Of a stretch of 48,468 nt of DNA, positions 10,106-18,753 are shown piece after piece (position 1 is the first letter of the stretch; every line of letters begins with the position of its first letter). A program made the position numbers and the translations under genes. The stretch covers positions 9,549 through 58,016 of the forward strand of contig JQID01000118.1 in the NCBI GenBank assembly GCA_000770645.1, given 5' to 3'. The stretch is from Desulfosporosinus sp. Tol-M. GTDB lineage: Bacteria; Bacillota; Desulfitobacteriia; Desulfitobacteriales; Desulfitobacteriaceae. A model generated the notes under the pieces. That model searched no databases. It saw nothing but the letters and a program-made list of their open reading frames with translations, and had not been told where the DNA came from.

Positions 10106-10265
10106 CTCCCACTTCTACAAGTGGGAGAGGTATGCTTTATTCTGCTTCGGTGGGGGTAGACTCCGACTTCGCCGCTAAGAATTCCTTTTGGGACGTGCGG
10201 CTTCGGCGAAACCCTCCACTGGAGGCTTTCGTCACCGAAGACTCGATGTTCAACTTAAGTTGAAC
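10106..10265 (+). ncRNA. Multi-hairpin structured block, IS200/IS605-end or RNA-like
   Basis: Five stems follow one another: 10106-10114 with 10119-10127 (9 bp, 4-base loop); an outer stem 10145-10152 with 10233-10240; inside it 10168-10174 with 10204-10210 and 10213-10218 with 10220-10225; then an 18-base perfect palindrome 10248-10265. An outer helix enclosing two hairpins is what a folded RNA looks like. The first hairpin (CTCCCACTTCTAC...) resembles the subterminal hairpins of IS200/IS605 elements, so a transposon end or omega-RNA-like relic is possible. No transposase is present. Confidence 0.45.
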
Positions 10266-10385
10266 GAGTTCACTATCAACTGCACAGTTCGAGTAATTAA
10301 ACTTTCACTTTTTGTTGGTTTTGTTAACCTTATAAGTTCGAAAAGAATAGTGGTGAAGCATTTAATTAAGTAAGGAGGTGATATA

Positions 10386-10832
10386 ATGGCTAATTACAAA
10401 GATATCATTGTTGCTTGTCAAGACCAAAAGGGAGGAATAATTGAAGCCTTCCATGCCCTGCAGAACGAATTTAATTATATTTCTCAGGAAGCGCTGGTAG
10501 AAGCAGCTCGGGTATTCGGTATTTCTGTAGCCCAGGCTTATGGAGTGGCTACCTTTTATTCCTATTTGTCCGTAGAAAAACGTGGCAAATACATTATCCG
10601 TATGTGTGAGAGTGCGCCCTGTCATGTGGCTGGTGCTGATGAATTATTAAAAGCATTGGAGAGCCAACTGGGCATTAAAATCGGTGAAACAACTTCAGAT
10701 GGTAAATTTACTTTGGAACTAACGGAGTGCGTGGGACAATGCCAGGCAACTCCAGTAATAACTGTTAATAGTGAACCCGTGTTCAACGTAACTGCAAAAA
10801 TTTTACCGCAGGTTCTAGCTGCCTATAAATAG
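10386..10832 (+). CDS. NuoE-like [2Fe-2S] subunit of NAD-linked formate dehydrogenase
   Basis: A 148-residue thioredoxin-like ferredoxin of the NuoE/HydC/HndA family. The four cluster ligands are seen in CESAPCHV (around residues 79-84) and CVGQCQ (around 119-123). It passes electrons between the NuoF-like flavoprotein and the catalytic subunit. It is a close paralogue of the gene at 15276. Start ATG follows a near-perfect AAGGAGGTGAT. It opens a three-gene operon whose third gene is formate dehydrogenase, so this set is assigned to formate, not hydrogen. Confidence 0.92.
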   Translation: MANYKDIIVACQDQKGGIIEAFHALQNEFNYISQEALVEAARVFGISVAQAYGVATFYSYLSVEKRGKYIIRMCESAPCHVAGADELLKALESQLGIKIGETTSDGKFTLELTECVGQCQATPVITVNSEPVFNVTAKILPQVLAAYK

Positions 10833-10851
10833 AGGGAAAGGAGGGGATTAG

Positions 10852-12072
10852 ATGGCTGAGGAAATGCGCGTGCTATTAGAATATGCCGATAAAATAGATC
10901 CGGAAAGTGCTGAAGAATATGTCAAGGTAGGCGGGTATGTTGGTTTAGAAAAAGCACGAAAGATGGAAAGCAACGACTTGATTCAGGAAGTCAAGAGCTC
11001 CGGACACAGAGGTCGTGGCGGAGCAGGCTTTAATGTCGGTTTGAAGTGGAGCTTTGTACCCAAGAATGCTGAGATTAAATATGTAGTCTGCAACTTGGAC
11101 GAAGGCGAGCCCGGTACGTATAAAGACCGGATAATCTGTGAAAAGAATGCCCAAGCTCTTTTAGAAGGTATGGCTATCTGTGGAACCGCCATAGGTTCAA
11201 AGCAGGGCTATATTTATTGTCGGGGAGAATACCCATCCATCGTTAAACTGCTGAAAAATGCCATACAGAGTGCCCAAAAATTAGGGGTCTTAGGAGATTT
11301 TAATATTGAAGTAAGAATGGGCGCAGGAGCTTATGTCTGTGGAGAAGAAACCGCCCTGATCGAATCCATTGAGGGACACCGGGGAGAACCCAGATTTAGG
11401 CCGCCTTTCCCAGGAGTTGCGGGACTTTGGGGAGAGCCTACGGTGGTAAATAATGTCGAAACCCTGGCAAGTCTACCTTATATTCTCACCAATGGGTCGG
11501 CTTGGTTTGCTGGAATTGGTGCAGCCAAATATCCGGGCACCAAAATAATTACCCTGACTGGGGATGCAGTCAATACTACCTTCTTTGAGGTGCCGACCAA
11601 TTATATCCTCCGGGATGTAATTTACAAACTGGGCGGCGGAGTAAAAGGCGGCAAGAAATTAAAGGCCGTTCAAGTGGGCGGAACCTCCGGAGCATTCATA
11701 CCTGAACAGAATCTGGACACCCAGATAGACTATGATTCAATGGGCGCCATTGGCGCGGCTTTAGGATCGGGTGCGGTTTTTGTCATGGACGAGACCCGCG
11801 ACATAGTAGATATAGTAACCAGAATATCCAAATTTTTTGAACATGAATCCTGTGGCAAATGCAACCCCTGTAGGGAAGGAACCTTCCGCTGCCGGGAAAT
11901 AATGGAGAAGATCAACTCCGGTAAAGCAAGCAGCAAGGATATTGATAACATATTATTACTAACCCGCGTTATGCAAAAAGCGGCTTTTTGCGGTTTGGGG
12001 CAAGCATCTCCCATCCCGATTCAATCGACGATCAAACATTTTGCGCATGAGTATTACAGAAAAATTATCTAA
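10852..12072 (+). CDS. NuoF-like NADH-binding flavoprotein subunit of formate dehydrogenase
   Basis: A 406-residue NuoF/HydB-type protein. RGRGGAGFNVGLKW (near residue 52) and GAGAYVCGEETALIESIEG (near residue 160) bind FMN and NAD(H). ESCGKCNPCREGT plus a later FCGLGQ supply the 4Fe-4S cluster. It lacks the N-terminal thioredoxin-like 2Fe-2S domain and the C-terminal ferredoxin domain found in about 600-residue bifurcating HydB, so the complex probably works with NAD(H) alone. It starts 19 bases after the NuoE-like gene with a GGAGGGG ribosome site. Confidence 0.92.
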   Translation: MAEEMRVLLEYADKIDPESAEEYVKVGGYVGLEKARKMESNDLIQEVKSSGHRGRGGAGFNVGLKWSFVPKNAEIKYVVCNLDEGEPGTYKDRIICEKNAQALLEGMAICGTAIGSKQGYIYCRGEYPSIVKLLKNAIQSAQKLGVLGDFNIEVRMGAGAYVCGEETALIESIEGHRGEPRFRPPFPGVAGLWGEPTVVNNVETLASLPYILTNGSAWFAGIGAAKYPGTKIITLTGDAVNTTFFEVPTNYILRDVIYKLGGGVKGGKKLKAVQVGGTSGAFIPEQNLDTQIDYDSMGAIGAALGSGAVFVMDETRDIVDIVTRISKFFEHESCGKCNPCREGTFRCREIMEKINSGKASSKDIDNILLLTRVMQKAAFCGLGQASPIPIQSTIKHFAHEYYRKII

Positions 12073-12095
12073 TTCCTAGGAAAGGAGGAATAACG

Positions 12096-14804
12096 ATGAT
12101 CAAATTAACGATAAATGGAAAAGAAATGCAAGTGCCGAAAGGAACCATGGTTTTAGAGGCCTGTCAACAAGCAGGCGCTGATATCCCCACCCTGTGCTAT
12201 GATCCCGATCTAAAATTAGCAGGATCATGCCGCATGTGTATAGTAGAAATCAAGGGAAGACCTAACCTTATGGCGTCCTGTGTAAGCCCAGCTGAAAATG
12301 GAATGGTTATTGAAACTGAAAGTCCGGATGTAGTTGAATCCAGAAAAATTATTCTGGAATTATTGCTGGCTCGCCACAAACTGGAATGTCATACCTGCGA
12401 AAGAGACGGCAGCTGTAAACTCCAGGATTATTGCTACCGTTACGGGGTTACGGATTCGCGCTATACCGGTCAAGGACAGCATTTTGGCATGGAAGACCCC
12501 AATCCGTTTATTAAAAGGGATTATGATAAATGTATCATGTGTACCAAGTGCGTAAGAGCTTGTGAAGAAATCACCGGCTCCCAGGCAATCAACCTGGAGG
12601 GACGCGGCCATCATGTTCATATTGCCACTGCATTTAATGGCTTACTGCAGGATTCCCCCTGTGTACTGTGCGGGCAGTGTGTGATGGTTTGCCCGGTAGG
12701 TGCCTTGACCAGTAAGATATCCGCTCGAAAGGGTAAATCTTATCAGGTAAGTAAGGTTCCCACCACCTGTGCTTATTGTGGGACCGGTTGTACCTTTGAG
12801 CTTAACGTCAAGGACGATAAGATCGTTGGGGTTACCTCGATGCGGGATGCTCAAAAAAGTCCGGTCAATCAAGGAACGCTTTGCGTCAAGGGACGTTTCG
12901 GTTGGGATTTTGTAAACTCAGATGACAGGTTGACCACCCCCCTGATCAGAGAGGACGGTCAACTGCGGCCGGCATCCTGGGACGAAGCGTTGGATTTCGC
13001 CGCCCGGAGGATAAATGAAGTAAAGTCTGAATATGGGCCCGACTCCTTGGCCATGTTTTCATCCGCACGGATAACCAATGAAGAAAATTACCTGGCGCAA
13101 AAATTAATGAGGGCAGCAATCGGCAGCAATAATGTTGATCACTGCGCTCGTCTCTGACACTCCGTTACTGTCGCCGGTCTGGGGGCAGCATTTGGGAGTG
13201 GCGCGATGACCAATTCCATCAACGAGTTACAACACGATGCCAAAGCGATCTTTTTAATTGGCACCAACACCACCGAAAATCATCCGGTTATCGGCTACAA
13301 GATAAAAAGCAATGTGCGCAAGAATGACGCCAAACTGATCGTAGCAGATCCGCGACGCACTGAATTGGCTGAAATGGCTGATGTCTTCATGCAGTTCAGA
13401 CCTGGAACAGATGTGGCTCTGGTAAACGGCATGATGAATGTGATCATTAGCGAAGGGCTGATGGCTAAAGAATTTGTCGCCGAGCGTACCGAAGGGTACG
13501 AAGCTATGACCGCTGTAGTGGCTGATTACACACCTGAAGTTGCAGAAAAAATCACCGGGGTTCCAGCGGAAGATATCCGGAAAGCTGCCCGAATTTATGC
13601 GGAAGCAAAGTCCGCAGCGCTCTGTTATGCCATGGGCGTAACCCAGCATAGCACCGGTACCGATAACGTGAAATCGATGTGTAACCTGGCACTGCTCACG
13701 GGGAATTTAGGTAAGCCCGGTGCCGGGGTCAATCCGCTGCGTGGGCAGAACAATGTACAGGGCGCCTGCGATATGGGGGCTTTACCGGTTGTCTATCCAG
13801 CCTATCAGCCGGTTAGTAATCCTGAAGTAAGGGCAAAATTCGAAAAAGCCTGGGGGGTTCCACTTTCTCCCAACAATGGGATCACCCTGACTGCAGCCAT
13901 TACTAAAGCGCATCATGGCGAAATTAAAAGTATCCTTTGTTTAGGTGAAAATCCGATGGTCAGCGACCCCGATCAGCATCATGTGGAAGAGGCGCTGGAC
14001 AACCTGGAATTCCTGATGGTGCAGGATATTTTCCTGACTGAAACAGCACAGAAGGCTGATGTAGTATTTCCCGCTGCCAGTTTTGCCGAAAAAGACGGTA
14101 CCTTCTCCAATACTGAAAGACGGGTACAAAGAGTACGCAAGGCCGTCAATACAAAGGGAGCTGCCCGACAGGATTGGCAAATTATCTGTGATTTATCCAC
14201 CCGCTTGGGTTATCCGATGAGTTACGCTTCACCGGAAGAAATCTTTAATGAAATACGTACCGTTACTCCATCCTATGCGGGGATAAGTTACGAACGCCTG
14301 GAAGAAGGCAGCCTGCAATGGCCTTGCCCAACTGAGACTCATCCGGGTACGCCGATATTGCATCAGGAAAAATTTAGCCGGGGTCTGGGACTATTCCATG
14401 CTATTCACTTTAAAGAAGCAGCTGAGCTTCCTGATGGAGAATATCCAACTATCTTAACCACCGGGCGCAGTCTCTACCATTATCATACCGGCAGCATGAC
14501 CCGGCGTGTGGAAGGTTTAAATGATATCATGCCTGAAAATGAGTTGCAGATTAGTCCTAATACTGCAGCCAGTATGCATATTAGTAATGGTGAAACGGTG
14601 CGGTTGGTAACTAGACGCGGCAGCATTGAACTGAAGGCAAGGTTAACTGATACCATTGATGATAATGTTGTATTCACCTATTTCCATTTTGCCGAGGCAG
14701 CTGCCAATGTACTGACCAATTCTGCTCCCGAGTCATTTGATCCGATAGCCGGTATTCCCGAGTACAAAGTCTCGGCGGTAAGAATCGAAAAAATTACAGC
14801 TTAA
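12096..14804 (+). CDS. fdhA: Selenocysteine-containing formate dehydrogenase, catalytic subunit
   Basis: One 902-residue protein read through an in-frame TGA at 13155-13157 (codon 354). The codons around it give CARL-U-HSVTVAGLGAAFG, matching the selenocysteine site of FdhF-type enzymes, and the frame is intact on both sides. Order of parts: NuoG-like 2Fe-2S domain (cysteines from about residue 34), a His/Cys 4Fe-4S segment (RHKLECHTCERDGSCK), two 4Fe-4S motifs (CIMCTKCVRAC, CVLCGQCVMVCP), an N-terminal 4Fe-4S of the molybdopterin domain (CAYCGTGC), then the bis-MGD domain including GVNPLRGQNNVQGACDMG. It interconverts formate and CO2 with Mo or W. No signal peptide, so cytoplasmic. GGAAAGGAGGAA precedes the ATG. 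Confidence 0.95.
13158..13200 (+). promoter_or_regulatory. Bacterial SECIS element of fdhA
   Basis: Directly after the UGA, 13168-13175 pairs with 13181-13188 (one G-G mismatch, one G-U) around the loop GGTCT at 13176-13180. A GGUC-type apical loop about 20 bases downstream of UGA is the SelB-binding feature seen in E. coli fdhF. The pairing is read directly from the sequence; SelB binding is inferred. Confidence 0.8.
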
Positions 14805-14819
14805 ATTGCCCCTGCAAAA

Positions 14820-14877
14820 AGGAGAATCCCTACTTTATCGTCTCCTTAGAGAGACGAAAATTGGAGTCAACACCAAG
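14820..14877 (+). pseudogene. Fragment of the peptidase C26 (PuuD-like) gene
   Basis: This short stretch, translated in one frame, gives GESLLYRLLRETKIGVNT. The intact gene at 5626-6333 has GGSLLYRLLRETKIGVNS. The DNA match, about 50 of 57 bases, spans 6088-6144. Only this internal piece remains, placed just after the fdhA stop codon. It is a relic of a second copy, or of a duplication that brought neighbouring DNA here. Confidence 0.75.
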
Positions 14878-14888
14878 AGAACACAAAT

Positions 14889-14929
14889 GAAAATACTTGC
14901 CGTCCATAGCAAGTGTTTTCTCGTTTTTT
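14889..14929 (+). terminator. Intrinsic terminator of the formate dehydrogenase operon
   Basis: A 12-bp stem with one G-U, 14889-14900 with 14909-14920, 8-base loop, followed by TCGTTTTTT. Confidence 0.85.
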
Positions 14930-15275
14930 AGTGTCGCGTCTATCAGCGCGATCTCAATGTCAGCTCATTAGTAGTTTAGATCATCGGATGGGTCTTTGCC
15001 AACTCGGAAAAGCTATGGGGTCAGTTTTTAAATACCTCTTTACCCAATATATTCCTGCATGTCTTATCCACAGCATAAGGTATTTTTACCCAGAAAAAAG
15101 TGCTGAAAACCAAAGGGCATCACTGTTCAATATTAACTACCCGTTTCAACAATATTCTAATGCTTTAGTCGATTCGAAAAAAATCTTGATTACATTATCT
15201 TCATGTGATAAAATTTACAAGTATTAAGGATTATAAAGGCGGATATATCTTCTAAAAGAGAGGAGGGATATGTAA
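14930..15275 (+). other. Intergenic region upstream of hydCBA
   Basis: No gene is supported: the longest frame gives a protein with no family features. The last 80 bases are AT-rich and should hold the hydCBA promoter, but I cannot pick convincing -35 and -10 boxes. GAGGAGGG at 15262-15269 is the ribosome site for hydC. Confidence 0.4.
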
Positions 15276-15719
15276 ATGGATTATCAGGAGATTCTCGCTA
15301 ACTATGCAAATGTGCCCGGAGGGATGATCGAAGCTTTTCACGCTATCCAGGATAAACTCAGTTATTTACCCGAGGAAGCTATCCTGGAGGCAGCTCGCGT
15401 TTTTAACAAACCGGTGGCGCAGGCTTATGGTGTAGCAACATTTTACTCCATGTTTTCAGTTAAGCCCCGTGGTAAAAATGTGATCCGGATCTGCGAAAGC
15501 GCACCCTGTCACGTTGCCGGCGCTGCCGAGGTGGTCGCTGCTTTGGAAAAAGAACTGGGGATCAGCATGGGCGGCAGTACTGCCGACGGTCTCTTCACCC
15601 TCGAATTTACTGAATGTGTGGGTCAGTGCCAGGGTACCCCCGTAATAACGATCAACGGTAAACCATTTGTGGATGTGTCTCCAGCCAAGATTTCCGGCAT
15701 ATTAGCTGAGTGCAAATAG
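15276..15719 (+). CDS. hydC: [FeFe]-hydrogenase NuoE-like subunit HydC
   Basis: A 147-residue thioredoxin-like 2Fe-2S protein with ligands in CESAPCHV and CVGQCQ. It is the electron carrier between HydB and HydA. It is paralogous to the formate dehydrogenase subunit at 10386 and parent-like to the pseudogene at 8505 and the start fragment at 22038. ATG at 15276 follows GAGGAGGGATATGTAA. hydB follows after 59 bases, itself preceded by a strong ribosome site. Confidence 0.93.
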   Translation: MDYQEILANYANVPGGMIEAFHAIQDKLSYLPEEAILEAARVFNKPVAQAYGVATFYSMFSVKPRGKNVIRICESAPCHVAGAAEVVAALEKELGISMGGSTADGLFTLEFTECVGQCQGTPVITINGKPFVDVSPAKISGILAECK

Positions 15720-15778
15720 GAAATAGATTGTGCAATTAGAAACAAACACCTGATTTATCAGGAAAGGAGGACATAGAG

Positions 15779-17002
15779 ATGGCTGAGGAAATGCGCATTG
15801 TGCTGCGTAATTACGGGAAAATTGATCCACAAAAGATAGACGATTATCTTGCTGTGGGGGGTTACAATTCACTGAACAAAGCCCGCGCTATGAGTAACGT
15901 TGACCTTATTAATGAGATAAAGGCATCTAAGCTCAGAGGCCGGGGCGGAGCCGGTTTCAACTGTGGTATGAAATTGAATTTTGCCTACCAGGCTCAAGCC
16001 GACCAGAAATATGTTATATGTAATGCAGATGAAGGTGAACCCGGTACCTATAAAGACAGGATAATTATGGAAAATGATCCGCATACCGTTTTGGAAGGTA
16101 TGGCGATCTGCGGCTATGCAATCGGAGCAACCCAAGGTTTTATTTACTGTCGAGGCGAGTATCCCTCAGTTGCTGAAACCTTAAAGCAGGCTATAGCTCA
16201 GGCCAAGGCAAAAGGGGTTTTGGGAGATTTTTCGATTGAAGTCCGCCTGGGAGCGGGAGCTTATGTCTGTGGCGAAGAATCCGCCCTGATCGAATCAATC
16301 GAGGGCAACCGGGGAGAGCCCCGGATTAGACCGCCTTTTCCACCGGTCGTGGGACTGTGGGGCAAACCAACTATCGTGAACAATGTTGAGACATTCGCCA
16401 ATATACCGGTAATCCTTGAGAAGGGTTCCGCTTGGTTCGCCGCGATTGGCGCACCTTCCTATCCAGGCACTAAAGTAGTAACCCTAACCGGCGACGTCAA
16501 TAATAAAACTTTCTTTGAAGTTCCTACCGATACGACGATCAAAGAAGTAATTTTCCAATTCGGCGGCGGCATTGCGGCCGGTAAAGAATTTAAGGCTGTT
16601 CAAATCGGAGGTACCTCCGGGGCATTTATCCCCGCTTCCCAACTGGACACCCAAATCAGCTTTGATGCCATGGTTGCTATTGGGGCAGTTCTTGGCTCCG
16701 GAGCAGTATTTGTGCTGGATGCAAGCCGGGATCTGGTAGATGTAACTGCCCGGATCTCTAAATTCTTTGCAGATGAATCCTGTGGCAAATGCGCTCCCTG
16801 TCGAGAGGGTACGATGCGCATGCATGATTTAATGAATAAGATTAATGACGGTAAAGGGGCCTCTGCAGATGTAGCTCTGCTGGGTAAACTGGGTCGGGTA
16901 ATGTCCTATTCTTGTTTCTGTGGTCTGGGACAAGTTGCTCCCGCACCGGTACTGAGTACCATCAAACATTTTTCCGCCGATTATAACGCTAAGCTGATGT
17001 AG
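15779..17002 (+). CDS. hydB: [FeFe]-hydrogenase NADH-binding flavoprotein HydB (short form)
   Basis: A 407-residue NuoF-type subunit with the FMN/NADH segments RGRGGAGFNCGMK and GAGAYVCGEESALIESIEG and a 4Fe-4S site in ESCGKCAPCREGT plus CFCGLGQ. Like its formate paralogue at 10852, it lacks both flanking iron-sulfur domains of the large bifurcating HydB. This is the layout of the Syntrophomonas wolfei Hyd1 enzyme, described as NADH-dependent and ferredoxin-independent, so the same is inferred here. hydA starts 15 bases after the stop. Confidence 0.92.
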   Translation: MAEEMRIVLRNYGKIDPQKIDDYLAVGGYNSLNKARAMSNVDLINEIKASKLRGRGGAGFNCGMKLNFAYQAQADQKYVICNADEGEPGTYKDRIIMENDPHTVLEGMAICGYAIGATQGFIYCRGEYPSVAETLKQAIAQAKAKGVLGDFSIEVRLGAGAYVCGEESALIESIEGNRGEPRIRPPFPPVVGLWGKPTIVNNVETFANIPVILEKGSAWFAAIGAPSYPGTKVVTLTGDVNNKTFFEVPTDTTIKEVIFQFGGGIAAGKEFKAVQIGGTSGAFIPASQLDTQISFDAMVAIGAVLGSGAVFVLDASRDLVDVTARISKFFADESCGKCAPCREGTMRMHDLMNKINDGKGASADVALLGKLGRVMSYSCFCGLGQVAPAPVLSTIKHFSADYNAKLM

Positions 17003-17017
17003 GAAGGAGTGAAAAAA

Positions 17018-18742
17018 ATGCTAAACATTACTGTTGACGGAATCAAAGTTTCCGTTCCTGATGGCTCAACCATCCTGCAGGCAGCTAAAGAGGCCGGTGT
17101 AAGTGTTCCTACACTGTGCTATCACCCTGACCAGTCCGTAAAGGCTAATTGCAGGGTATGCGTATGTGAAGTCGAAGGCAGCAATCTTCTCCAAGCAGCC
17201 TGTTCACAGCCAGTCATGGAAGGAATGGTAATCAAGACCAAAACTCCCAAAGTTATCGAAGCCCGGAAAACAATTTTGGAGCTGATTCTGGCTAATCATC
17301 CCCAGGATTGCTTAAATTGTATCCGCAATGAAAATTGTGAATTACAAAGCCTGGCAGCCGAATACTGCATCCGGGATAACCCGTTTGAGTTGAAGGTCAG
17401 AGGACTCGGTAAAGACTTTTCTACCCCTTCCCTGTTCCGGGATCCTGACAAATGCGTACTCTGCCGTCGTTGTATTGAAGCCTGTTCCGTTATCCAGACC
17501 GTTAATGCCCTGGGGATCGAGAATCGCGGCAATGATGCCATAGTAGTTCCCACTCTGGGCAAAGATTTGCTCGACAGCCCTTGTATCATGTGCGGTCAGT
17601 GCATCCATGCCTGTCCGGTAGGAGCTATCGGTGAAGTCGAAGAGATCGACAAATTGCTGGCGGCTATAGCCGATCCTGATACTGTCGTTGTTACCCAGAT
17701 TGCCCCGGCCGTGCGCTTGGCGTTAGGTGAAGAAATTGGAATGAATACCGGCGATCTGCCCATGGAAGTCTTTGTGGCCGGTCTGAAGCAGATTGGGTTC
17801 GACCATGTGCTGCATACCAACTTCACCGCTGACCTGACAATCCTGGAAGAAGGTAACGAACTTCTTAGCCGTCTGAAAAATAGCGGAACCCTCCCCATGT
17901 TTACCTCCTGCAGCCCCGGCTGGATTAATTTCTGTGAAACTTATTATCCCGACCTGCTGGACAACCTGTCTACCTGTAAATCACCCCAGCAGATGTTCGG
18001 TTCCCTGGCTAAGACCTACTGGGCGGACAAAATGGGAATTCCCGCGCAGAAGATCTTCTCGGTATCCATTATGCCCTGTGTAGCCAAGAAGTTTGAGGCG
18101 TCCCGCCCAGAAATGAACAGCAGTGGATTCCGGGATGTTGATATCGTGCTGACCACGCGGGAAGTTGGCCGCCTGTTCCGGATGAGCGGTATTGACTTTA
18201 CGAAGCTGGCGCCCGCTCCCTTCTCCCCCTGGATGGGCGAATATACCGGCGCTGCCGTTATATTTGGAGCCACCGGCGGGGTTATGGAAGCTGCCCTGCG
18301 CACAGTTTACGAAGTAGTGATGGGAGAAACTCTTCCGGACGTTAACTTTACCGTAACCCGTGGTTTTGAAGGAATTAAGGAAGCTGCGGTTGATCTCAAA
18401 GGGACAGTGGTAAAAGTAGCTATTGCGCATGGCCTTGGCAATGCCAGAAAACTCATGGATCAGGTTCGACGCGGCGAATCCCCTTATCACTTCATTGAAA
18501 TCATGGCCTGCCCGGGTGGCTGCATCGGCGGCGGCGGACAACCGATAACCAAAGCCAATGCCAAACGTGTCCAGCGGATTGATGCTATCTATGTCGAAGA
18601 CGAAGCAATGGAGGTTCGGAAGTCACATTTGAATACGGAAGTAGCCAAGCTTTATGAAGACTTCCTGATTGAACCCCTGGGACACAAATCTCATGAGTTA
18701 TTGCATACGCACTACCACGCTAAGAACAAAAAGTTCCTGTAA
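17018..18742 (+). CDS. hydA: [FeFe]-hydrogenase catalytic subunit HydA
   Basis: About 574 residues. Order: 2Fe-2S domain (LCYHPDQ...CRVCVCEV, residues 33-70), His-ligated 4Fe-4S (HPQDCLNCIRNENC), two 4Fe-4S motifs (CVLCRRCIEAC, CIMCGQCIHACP), H-cluster domain, and a fused small-subunit domain at the C-terminus (VRKSHLNTEVAKLY). L2 is MPCVAKKFE (Cys354) and L3 is MACPGGCIGGGGQP (Cys498, Cys502). L1 reads TSCSPGW (Cys298, Ser299), where TSCCPGW is expected; an ungapped 55-residue spacing to L2 puts the serine on a normal cluster ligand position. ATG at 17018 is preferred to GTG at 17009, which lies inside the ribosome site. No export signal: cytoplasmic, NADH-linked with HydBC. Confidence 0.92.
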   Translation: MLNITVDGIKVSVPDGSTILQAAKEAGVSVPTLCYHPDQSVKANCRVCVCEVEGSNLLQAACSQPVMEGMVIKTKTPKVIEARKTILELILANHPQDCLNCIRNENCELQSLAAEYCIRDNPFELKVRGLGKDFSTPSLFRDPDKCVLCRRCIEACSVIQTVNALGIENRGNDAIVVPTLGKDLLDSPCIMCGQCIHACPVGAIGEVEEIDKLLAAIADPDTVVVTQIAPAVRLALGEEIGMNTGDLPMEVFVAGLKQIGFDHVLHTNFTADLTILEEGNELLSRLKNSGTLPMFTSCSPGWINFCETYYPDLLDNLSTCKSPQQMFGSLAKTYWADKMGIPAQKIFSVSIMPCVAKKFEASRPEMNSSGFRDVDIVLTTREVGRLFRMSGIDFTKLAPAPFSPWMGEYTGAAVIFGATGGVMEAALRTVYEVVMGETLPDVNFTVTRGFEGIKEAAVDLKGTVVKVAIAHGLGNARKLMDQVRRGESPYHFIEIMACPGGCIGGGGQPITKANAKRVQRIDAIYVEDEAMEVRKSHLNTEVAKLYEDFLIEPLGHKSHELLHTHYHAKNKKFL

Positions 18743-18753
18743 CTGATGTTTGG

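Noticed and set aside
9888..10112. 74-residue minus-strand frame as a transposase remnant
   Set aside because: The translation shows none of the IS200 TnpA or TnpB motifs; most of it is the complement of the inverted-repeat element.
13156..13205. Frameshift or nonsense mutation splitting fdhA into two genes
   Set aside because: The frame is continuous across the TGA, the stop lies exactly at the family's selenocysteine position, and a SECIS-like hairpin follows. Read-through with Sec explains all of it.
14913..15227. 104-codon frame upstream of hydC
   Set aside because: It begins within the fdh terminator, composition is unlike neighbouring genes and the translation has no family features.
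17981..18541. 186-residue open frame on the minus strand inside hydA
   Set aside because: It is fully antisense to conserved H-cluster coding sequence, has no family features and no ribosome site; a codon-bias shadow.
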